Part shown: positions 36,559 through 42,817 of the stretch, one piece after another
Layout: each line of letters opens with the position of its first letter
Numbering within the stretch: the stretch's first letter is position 1
Assembly: GCF_002869765.1 (NCBI RefSeq)
Contig: NZ_PNOR01000009.1
Coordinates: forward strand, 1 to 47,500
DNA length: 47,500 nucleotides
Direction of reading: 5' to 3'
Source: Deinococcus planocerae
GTDB taxonomy: Bacteria > Deinococcota > Deinococci > Deinococcales > Deinococcaceae
The notes under the pieces: model-generated
The model's input: only the letters and a program-made list of their open reading frames with translations
Told to the model about the DNA's origin: nothing
Database searches by the model: none
Translations under genes and position numbers: made by a program

Positions 36559-36702
36559 GTCAGGGTATGCGCTGAACACGGGATGACCGTGTGCTCTGGC
36601 ACCGCCCGAAGAGGGTCCCTACCCGAGAGTGGGATAACCAAGAGGATCAGTTCCAGCTCAATTTCAAAAGCGGCGGCACACCTGAGGTGTGCCGTCGCTT
36701 TT
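36559..36702 (+). ncRNA. Candidate small RNA, about 144 nt
   Basis: A strong promoter (36524-36552) and a strong intrinsic terminator (36666-36702) enclose about 144 nt with no plausible gene; the only ORF (36532-36717) runs through the terminator. Inside, ACACGG and CCGTGT form a short hairpin at about 36576-36592, and a second stem can form around CCCTACCCGAGAGTGGGA. I find no match to tmRNA, RNase P, SRP RNA or a tRNA. Its 3' end overlaps the stop of the convergent gene at 36701. Function unknown; a regulatory RNA is the simplest reading. Confidence 0.5.
36666..36702 (+). terminator. Rho-independent terminator (probably bidirectional)
   Basis: A 17-bp stem with one G-U pair: AAAAGCGGCGGCACACC (36666-36682), loop TGA, then its complement ending in CTTTT (to 36702). 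The A-run and T-run at the ends let it work in both directions, for the small RNA and for the minus-strand gene. Confidence 0.9.
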
Positions 36703-37240
36703 ACCTCTGCACCTTGACCGGTCTGTTCATCTGGGTGTTGTAGAGCAGGAACTCGAACTTGACCGGCTTCGTCCTGGGCCGGTTTTCCAGCCTGTCGGCG
36801 TCCCGCGGAAAAGCACTCTCCACGATCAGCCTGAGCTGCCTGCTGCCCTGCTCCTTGTAGGGTTTGAAGTACACCTCGTACTCCACCTGCTCACCCTCCC
36901 GCGACGTCACCTCGATGGTGAAGGAGTTGCCGTGTCCGGTGTGAAAGCATTTCCTGCCCATCAGGTCCCGGACCAGGGCGGGCAGTTGCCGCGACAGCTC
37001 GTAGCGCAGGGTGTCGAAGCTGCGGTAGTCGCGGTTGGTGACGTGCCGGTATTCGAGCGCGGGGTCGTCTCCAGGCTTTTTCTTCTCCGTGAAGCAGTGA
37101 TGGCCGAAATGCACGAACACCCGGTACGTGACGGCGGGTTTGCCGTCCTGAGCGGGCTTGAGGTATTCGCAGGTGAAGCCGTCGAGGTGGCTGAGGTCAT
37201 AGACCTGCTCCCGGTAGAGAAAGGGCGGCCATTTCGTCAT
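36701..37240 (-). CDS. Hypothetical protein, 179 aa
   Basis: ATG 37240 (MTKWPPFLYREQVYDL) is the earliest start with natural sequence; the frame's extension to 38104 is a shadow of the phosphatase gene. The product has mixed strands and helices: CEYLKPAQDGKPAVTYRVFVHFGHHCFTEKKKP, then EYRHVTNRDYRSFDTLRYELSRQLP, then SFTIEVTSREGEQVEYEVYFKPY. The H-F-G-H-H-C-F pattern may bind a metal, and the layout resembles short proteins of unknown function found across many bacteria. No signal peptide or membrane segment. No ribosome binding site is visible. Confidence 0.65.
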   Translation of the reverse strand: MTKWPPFLYREQVYDLSHLDGFTCEYLKPAQDGKPAVTYRVFVHFGHHCFTEKKKPGDDPALEYRHVTNRDYRSFDTLRYELSRQLPALVRDLMGRKCFHTGHGNSFTIEVTSREGEQVEYEVYFKPYKEQGSRQLRLIVESAFPRDADRLENRPRTKPVKFEFLLYNTQMNRPVKVQR

Positions 37241-37263
37241 TCCGGGGCAGGAGAGTGTGCCTC

Positions 37264-38151
37264 TCAGGGGGCGGCGGGCAGAAATCCGAAGGGAACGCCC
37301 AGCGGCGTGAGCCGCCGCCCGACCTCCTGACGACGCGCCGGGGTGCCGACGTCCCGGATCAGGAGGCGTTCGGCCCGGCCCGGATGCTCCCGGACGAACC
37401 GGGCGTAGGTCTCCGGGTCGCGCTCCCCGCTGTCCCCGATCAATGTGAACCGGGCGGTGGTGGTCCGCGCCAGAGTGTCGAGGACGCGGCTCTTGTGCTC
37501 TGCGGCGCCCTCGCGGAAGAACAGCGGCCCCTCGGGAAGCCCGCGGACATGCAGCAGGGTCCGCAGGGAGACCGTCAGCCCGTCGGGACTGTTGCTGAGG
37601 GAGATGACCGGCCCGCGCGCCGCCTGCCCGCGCAGGAGGGCGGGAACGTCCGGGAAGAGGGGCCGGGTCGTGCCGTTGGCCGTCAGGCCGCTGCGCAGCG
37701 TCCAGCCCTGCACCACTCCCGTGACGATCACCGTGTCGTCGAGGTCGGTCACCGTGAGGTGCGCCGCGCCCGGGAAGGCGGGCGGGGGAAGCTGCACGGG
37801 AGCGGCTCCCTGGACACGGACGGTGGTCGCCCCCATCGTCCCGGTGGGCAACGGGCGGGTGGCGTACCCCGGCAGGTCCGTGACCACCCGCACCGCCGGA
37901 CCCCGTTCGGGCTGACAGGTCACCGGGACGCCCGGGAGCGAGCCCGGCAGCAGGCGGGCGAGGTTGCGCGGCACGTTCAGCGCCACGGGGTCGCCCGGCG
38001 CGTCGGCACGCCCGGCGACCCCGTCGTCCGCGCTGACCCGGACGCGGAGCTGCGCGGGGTCGGGGGAGTCCAGGACCGTGAGGTGCGCCGCCTGGGCGGA
38101 TCACAGGAGCAGGGCAGCCAGCAGGGGTCGGGACGTCAGATGGTCGGGCAC
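37264..38151 (-). pseudogene. APP1-like phosphatidate phosphatase with an in-frame stop in its signal peptide
   Basis: The catalytic part, about 240 codons from 37986, is intact: LTVTDLDDTVIVTGVVQGW holds the DxDxT nucleophile motif, VISLSNSPDGL and ARFTLIGDSGERDPETYARF the later HAD-type blocks of the APP1/DUF2183 family, which dephosphorylates phosphatidate. Read from GTG 38151 the frame gives a signal peptide, then TGA at 38103-38101 exactly where a tryptophan would fit (LLAALLL, stop, SAQAAHLTV), then continues coding without interruption. So either the gene was recently inactivated, a TGA is read through, or a shorter cytoplasmic form starts at 37986. Confidence 0.6.
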
Positions 38152-38259
38152 GGCTCGCCGCACGCGGAGCAGGCCCGGGAGAGCGGGGCGCGTCGCCCCA
38201 GGGGCCAGGGGTGGCGCAGGGGGCCGGGTCCCGACCGGGGTGGCAGAGGCACCCGCCGG

Positions 38260-38291
38260 TATACCGGCCCTTTACCCGGCGGCCCTAGGAT
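38260..38291 (+). promoter_or_regulatory. Direct-repeat activator site and -10 element (mini-ORF and NRAMP-like gene)
   Basis: TATACC 38260-38265, 5 nt, TTTACC 38271-38276, 9 nt, TAGGAT 38286-38291, then 6 nt to ATG 38298 of a 14-codon ORF. Confidence 0.8.
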
Positions 38292-38297
38292 CGCGGC

Positions 38298-38342
38298 ATG
38301 GACTGCCCAGCCCCCTCGCTGCCCCAGGGGAAGCTCCCGTGA
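38298..38342 (+). CDS. Leaderless 14-codon mini-ORF upstream of the NRAMP-like gene
   Basis: Encodes MDCPAPSLPQGKLP. Its ATG is placed for a leaderless start and its TGA overlaps the GTG at 38339. Together with the mini-ORF at 19262 it shares promoter type, length class, M-x-C-P start, proline richness and the GTGA junction. Confidence 0.55.
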   Translation: MDCPAPSLPQGKLP

Positions 38343-39616
38343 GCCGGACCGCACCCCGCCGCCAGACGGTTTCCTGGCGGCGCCTGCTCGGGCCCGGCCT
38401 GATCACCGGGGCGTCGGACGACGATCCCAGCGGCATCGCCACCTACTCGCAGGTCGGGGCGCAGTTCGGCTCCGGCCTGCTGTGGACGATGCTGTTCACC
38501 TTCCCCCTGATGGCCGCCACCCAGGAGATCAGCGCGCGCATCGGGCGGGTCACCGGGCGGGGGCTGGCGAGCAACCTGCGCGAGTTCGCCCCGGCTCCGC
38601 TGCTGTACGGGGTCACGGCCCTGCTGGTGGGGGCGAACGTCATCAACCTGGGGGCCGACCTGGGCGCGATGGGAGCGGCCCTGCACCTCCTGATCGGCGG
38701 GCACGCGCACCTCTACACCGCGCTCCTCGCGCTGCTGTCGGTCGCGCTGCTGGTGTTCGTGCCGTACTCCCGGTACGTGCGGGGGCTGCGGTGGCTCACC
38801 CTGGCCCTGTTCACCTACGTCGCCACGGTGTTCGTGGTGCGGGTGCCGTGGAGTGAGGCGCTGCGGGCCACCCTCCTGCCCCACCTGAGCTGGAACGCGG
38901 CCAGCCTCCAGGCCCTGGTCGCGGTGCTCGGCACCACCATCAGCCCGTACCTCTTCTTCTGGCAGGCCTCGCAGGAGGTCGAGGACTCACGGGCCGAGCC
39001 CGGGGAGACGCGGCTGCGCCACCGCCCCGACCTCGCCCCCGCGCAGTTCCGGCGCATCCGGCTCGACACCCTGGTCGGCATGGGCTTCTCGAACCTGGTG
39101 GCCTACTTCATCATCCTGACGGCCGCCGTGACGCTCCACGCCTCGGGGCAGACCCACATCGCGACGGCGGCGCAGGCGGCACAGGCCCTGCGGCCCGTGG
39201 CGGGCCGCCTCGCCTTCGCCCTCTTCGCGCTCGGGATCGTCGGGACGGGCCTGCTCGCGGTGCCGGTGCTCACGGGCTCGGCCGCCTTCGCGGTGGGCGA
39301 GGCGCTGCGCTGGCCCGTCGGCCTGGCCCGGAGGCCCCTGGAGGCCCGGGGCTTCTACCTCGTCTTGGGCGCCTCGGCCCTGCTCGGGGTGGGGCTGAAC
39401 TTCACGCCGGTCGACCCCATCCGCGCGCTGGTTCTCGCGGCGGTCGTCAACGGGGTGGCGAGCGCCCCGGTGATGGCGGCGATGCTGCTGCTGGCATCGA
39501 GCCGCCGGGTGATGGGCGAGTTCGTCCTGCCGCCCGGCCTGAAGGTCCTCGGCTGGATCGCCGCCCTGGTGATGCTCACGGCGAGCGTCCTGATGCTGGC
39601 GACCCTGGGCCGGTGA
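38339..39616 (+). CDS. NRAMP-family divalent metal transporter
   Basis: 425 aa from GTG 38339; about eleven membrane helices. TM1 contains GPGLITGASDDDPSGIATYSQVGAQFG, with the aspartate that replaces the DPGN metal site of classical NRAMP. TM6 reads TTISPYLFFWQASQEVED in place of the usual M-P-H metal motif, so the metal-binding methionine is missing. This pattern is shared with NRAMP-related proteins of altered metal preference (magnesium or others), so manganese or iron import should not be assumed. Preceded by the coupled mini-ORF and under the shared promoter. Confidence 0.85.
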   Translation: MSRTAPRRQTVSWRRLLGPGLITGASDDDPSGIATYSQVGAQFGSGLLWTMLFTFPLMAATQEISARIGRVTGRGLASNLREFAPAPLLYGVTALLVGANVINLGADLGAMGAALHLLIGGHAHLYTALLALLSVALLVFVPYSRYVRGLRWLTLALFTYVATVFVVRVPWSEALRATLLPHLSWNAASLQALVAVLGTTISPYLFFWQASQEVEDSRAEPGETRLRHRPDLAPAQFRRIRLDTLVGMGFSNLVAYFIILTAAVTLHASGQTHIATAAQAAQALRPVAGRLAFALFALGIVGTGLLAVPVLTGSAAFAVGEALRWPVGLARRPLEARGFYLVLGASALLGVGLNFTPVDPIRALVLAAVVNGVASAPVMAAMLLLASSRRVMGEFVLPPGLKVLGWIAALVMLTASVLMLATLGR

Positions 39617-39660
39617 CGCGGGGAGGACCGGTCGCCCGTGCACCCGCCCCAGTTCCCCCG

Positions 39661-39703
39661 TATACCGCCGCTATACCGTTCCTATACCGCCCCGCTCCAT
39701 GCT
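39661..39703 (+). promoter_or_regulatory. Tripled direct-repeat activator site and -10 element (second PAP2 gene)
   Basis: Three half-sites TATACC at 39661-39666, 39672-39677 and 39683-39688, each 11 bp apart, then 9 nt and CATGCT 39698-39703, then 6 nt to ATG 39710. The only triple site in the set. Confidence 0.75.
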
Positions 39704-39709
39704 GCCGCC

Positions 39710-40378
39710 ATGACGGATTCCCTGACTGACCTGGTGAGGCGCGCGCAGCCGGCCACCCTGCTGCGCCTGTTTCTCGGCATCCTGCTGCCCCTCATCGTGC
39801 TGGGCTTGATCGGCGAGGACGTGCTCGAAAAGGAGCGTTTCGCCTTCGAGACGCCCGCCATGCTCTGGCTGCACGGGCACGCGGGCGGGGCGCTGACCGC
39901 CTTCAGCGTCTTCATGAACTACTTCGGGGGCCCGGTCGTGATGGGCGTGGTGATCGTGCTGCTCCCCACCATCTTCTGGTTCACCCGCCACCGGCCCCAG
40001 GCGCTGTTCGCCCTGCTGGCCCTGGGCGGCGCGGCGGGCGTGCAGGCCATCATGAAGCGCATCTTCCAGCGGCCCCGCCCCGAGCTGTGGCCGCGCCTGG
40101 TGGCGGAGACGGGCGCCTCGTTCCCGAGCGGGCACAGCACCGTCGCGGCGGCGCTCGCCGTCCTGGTGGTGCTCCTGCTGTGGCACACCCGCCTGCGCTG
40201 GCCGGCCCTGGTGCTTGGCGCGGGCTACTACGCCCTGATGGCCCTCTCGCGGGTCGTGCTGGGCGTGCACTACCCCACCGACGTGCTGGCCGGCGGCCTG
40301 ACCTCGCTGGTGTGGGTTCTGGGCACGTACCAGATTCTGCGCGGGCGGCTCCTGCCGCGGAATGCGGGGCGAGCATGA
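39710..40378 (+). CDS. PAP2-family membrane phosphatase (second copy)
   Basis: 222 aa, paralogue of the 22160 gene: both start with a short tail, then LLRLFLGILLPL and an E-D-(L/V)-L-E motif. Catalytic motifs are intact: KRIFQRPRPE, PSGHS and SRVVLGVHYPTD. Six membrane helices are expected. Its ATGA overlap with the following winged-helix gene repeats the order PAP2 then regulator seen at 22160-23502, so the two loci probably arose by duplication. Confidence 0.92.
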   Translation: MTDSLTDLVRRAQPATLLRLFLGILLPLIVLGLIGEDVLEKERFAFETPAMLWLHGHAGGALTAFSVFMNYFGGPVVMGVVIVLLPTIFWFTRHRPQALFALLALGGAAGVQAIMKRIFQRPRPELWPRLVAETGASFPSGHSTVAAALAVLVVLLLWHTRLRWPALVLGAGYYALMALSRVVLGVHYPTDVLAGGLTSLVWVLGTYQILRGRLLPRNAGRA

Positions 40379-40905
40379 AGCCTCCGGAGATCGAGGACGA
40401 GGCCCGGATCGGCGGCGCGTTCCCGGACAGGTCGGCCACCGGCCACGGGCTGGACCTGTGGCCGCAGGGGGGCCACACGCCCTCCTTCCCGGCACGCGAC
40501 ACGGCTGAGCCCTGGAACAGCGCCCCGGCCGTGGGGGGGCGCTCCAGTCCGGTCCAGTCTTCCGTCTTCCAGGAACGGCCCTCCCCGCCGCCCCCGGCGG
40601 ACCGGCGGTCCCAGACGTGGCGGCTGCCGGGTGGGTTCGTGCTTGACCCAGGGACCAGGGAGCTGTCCCGTGACGGCGCCCGGGCGGCGCTGACCCGCCG
40701 GGAATTCGCCCTGCTCGAACTGCTGGCGAGTCAACCCGGTCGCGTTTTCACGCGGGCCGAGATCATCGCGGACGTCTGGGCCGGGAAGGCCCGGGTTCAG
40801 CCCAGGGTGATCGACGTGCACGTCCGCGCCATCCGCCGCAAGACCGGGCCGCAGGTCATCGAGACGTCCCGCTGCGCCGGGTACCGGCTGGGGGCGGTCA
40901 CGTGA
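40375..40905 (+). CDS. Receiver-less OmpR-type DNA-binding protein
   Basis: 176 aa from ATG 40375 (ATGA with the PAP2 stop). The first ~75 residues are low-complexity and proline-rich with no receiver motif (no conserved Asp, no LVKPF). The rest is an OmpR winged helix closely similar to that of the regulator at 22822: ALTRREFALLELLASQPGRVFTRAEIIADVW, then VIDVHVRAIRRKTG and CAGYRLG. Without a phosphorylation domain it should bind DNA constitutively, perhaps competing at the 11-bp repeats. No kinase gene follows. Confidence 0.8.
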   Translation: MKPPEIEDEARIGGAFPDRSATGHGLDLWPQGGHTPSFPARDTAEPWNSAPAVGGRSSPVQSSVFQERPSPPPPADRRSQTWRLPGGFVLDPGTRELSRDGARAALTRREFALLELLASQPGRVFTRAEIIADVWAGKARVQPRVIDVHVRAIRRKTGPQVIETSRCAGYRLGAVT

Positions 40906-41074
40906 GGTTTGGGTGGGCACGTCCGGGAGGCCGGGGCCGACTCTGGCGGGTGCGCGAACGGCTCGTGATCCTGGGGCCAGCCGAACGAACGGCGGCGGCG
41001 CTGGGTGCTGGGCGGGCAGCGGGGTGGGACTCAGGGGCCTTTCCAGTCCGTCGGGGCTGGCCTGTGGAGCGCGC

Positions 41075-41746
41075 GTGACTGCCACGCCTGCCCCTGAGTC
41101 GCTGTGGCCAGCCCGGGTCGCCATCCTGACCGTCCTGGGGTTGAACCTGCTGCTGGGCGAACACCTCACTCCCGGCCCGAACTGGCTGCTCCCGGCGGTC
41201 GAGACCATGTTGTTGCTGCCGCTGAGCGTCCTGCGGGGGCGTCAACGCCGACATCTCCACCTTCACGGGCAGGCGGACCGTGCCCTGAGCCGCGTGACCC
41301 GCCCGCTCGCGCTGGGCCTGACCGGGCTGCTGCACCTCGCCAACCTCACGTCGCTGGGCCTGCTGGTGGGGGACCTGCTGGGGGGCAGCGGCGCGACGGG
41401 CCGGGCGCTGCTGGCGGACGCGCTGAACCTCTGGGTCACGAACGTGCTCGTCTTCTCGCTGTGGTACTGGGAACTCGACCGGGGCGGCGCCCTGCGCAGA
41501 ACCCGCCCGGGGACCTACCCCGACTTCCTCTTTCCCCAGGCCGGGACGGCGGGCCTGGCCCCCGAGGGGTGGCGGCCCGAGTACGTCGACTACCTGTTCG
41601 TGGCGTTCACGAACGCCGCCGCCTTCAGCCCGACCGACACCCTCCCGCTCACCCGGCGCGCCAAGGCGCTGATGACCTTCCAGGCGGCCACGTCGATGCT
41701 GACCGTGGTCCTGGTCGCCAGCCGCGCCGTGAACATCCTGAGGTGA
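41075..41746 (+). CDS. Integral membrane protein, about 223 aa
   Basis: GTG 41075 with GGAG 7 nt upstream is preferred over the earlier in-frame start at 40913, which gives unnatural sequence. Four to six membrane segments are predicted (VAILTVLGLNLLLG, ALGLTGLLHLANLTSLGLLVGDLL, ALNLWVTNVLVFSLWYWELDRGG). The C-terminal block YVDYLFVAFTNAAAFSPTDTLPLTRRAKALMTFQA and TSMLTVVLVASRAVNIL is conserved in a common but uncharacterised bacterial membrane family; the paired T and D residues could line an ion path. Closely followed by the PIG-L gene, so likely co-transcribed. Confidence 0.7.
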   Translation: MTATPAPESLWPARVAILTVLGLNLLLGEHLTPGPNWLLPAVETMLLLPLSVLRGRQRRHLHLHGQADRALSRVTRPLALGLTGLLHLANLTSLGLLVGDLLGGSGATGRALLADALNLWVTNVLVFSLWYWELDRGGALRRTRPGTYPDFLFPQAGTAGLAPEGWRPEYVDYLFVAFTNAAAFSPTDTLPLTRRAKALMTFQAATSMLTVVLVASRAVNILR

Positions 41747-41750
41747 CCCC

Positions 41751-42737
41751 ATGCGCAGACGGCACGTTTTGATCACCACGGCAGTTCTCGGCGCGGCTGG
41801 CCTCGCGGCCTGGATCAACCTGCCCGCCGTGGGGCGGGTGTTCGACGCGGGGGCGGACCGGGTCGCGGCCCTGCCGCCCACGGCCCCCTTCCGCCCCGGC
41901 CAGCGGGTGCTGGTCCTCGCGCCGCACCCGGACGACGAGACGCTGTGCTGCGCGGGGCTGATCCAGCAGGCCCAGGCGGCCGGGGCGCGGGTGTTCGTGG
42001 CCTGGGCGACCGCCGGGGACGGCTTCGAGTTCGACGCGGTGCTGACCCGGCGGGTGCTGGACCCCGGCCCTGCGGACATGCGCGCCCTGGGGGACACCCG
42101 GGCGGCCGAGGCGCGGCGGGCCGTGGCGCTGCTGGGCGTGCCCCCGGAACGGACCTTCATGCTCGGGTACCCGGACGGCGGGCTCTTCCGGCTCTTCACC
42201 ACCCAGTACGCGGAGCCCTACACCGCGCCACACACCGCGTCGGGCGCCGTGTACGTGCGGGGCGCCCTGACACCCGGCGCGCCGTACACCGGGCGGGCGC
42301 TGGAGGCCGATCTGTCGCGGGTGCTGGGCCGGGTCCGGCCGGACCTGGTGCTCGCCCCCGCCCCGCAGGACTTCCACGCCGACCACCGCACCCTCTCCTA
42401 CCTCGCCATGCGGCTCATGAGCGCGCGGGGCCAGGAGGCGAGGGTGCGCTACTGGGTGGTGCACGGCGGCCTGGAGTGGCCGCTGCCCAAGGGCCTGCAC
42501 GCGGGGCTGCCGCTGACCCTGCCGCCCCTGGCGAAGACCTTGCCGTGGGCCCGGGCGGACCTGACCCCCGCCCAGGTCGCGCGCAAGCGGGCGGCGGTGG
42601 ACGCCTACCGCACCCAGACACGGGTGATGGGGCGTTTCATGCACGCCTTCGTGCGGCAGAACGAACTGCTCAGCGCGGAGCCCCTGCCGGAGGAGAGGGG
42701 GGCAGATGGTCTGAAGGTGAGTCCGACTTCAAGGTAG
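41751..42737 (+). CDS. PIG-L-family deacetylase
   Basis: 328 aa from ATG 41751. An N-terminal membrane or signal segment (HVLITTAVLGAAGLAAWINL) precedes the catalytic domain: VLVLAPHPDDETLCCAG is the zinc-binding and catalytic H-P-D-D motif, and FHADHRTLSYLA holds the third zinc ligand. Members remove acetyl groups from N-acetylglucosamine lipids or related sugars (for example in GPI, mycothiol or bacillithiol synthesis). Being exported or membrane-anchored, this one more likely works on a surface glycan or lipid-linked sugar. Substrate unknown. Confidence 0.88.
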   Translation: MRRRHVLITTAVLGAAGLAAWINLPAVGRVFDAGADRVAALPPTAPFRPGQRVLVLAPHPDDETLCCAGLIQQAQAAGARVFVAWATAGDGFEFDAVLTRRVLDPGPADMRALGDTRAAEARRAVALLGVPPERTFMLGYPDGGLFRLFTTQYAEPYTAPHTASGAVYVRGALTPGAPYTGRALEADLSRVLGRVRPDLVLAPAPQDFHADHRTLSYLAMRLMSARGQEARVRYWVVHGGLEWPLPKGLHAGLPLTLPPLAKTLPWARADLTPAQVARKRAAVDAYRTQTRVMGRFMHAFVRQNELLSAEPLPEERGADGLKVSPTSR

Positions 42738-42817
42738 GGAAAGCGCAGAGCAGAGACAGCCGACTTTTCTCCCCGGCATGCGGGAACAAGCCAATCAAGA
42801 GGGCAGGAGGCGTGGCG

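Noticed and set aside
36532..36717. 61-codon plus-strand ORF inside the small RNA
   Set aside because: It reads through a strong terminator, starts upstream of the predicted transcript start and has no ribosome binding site.
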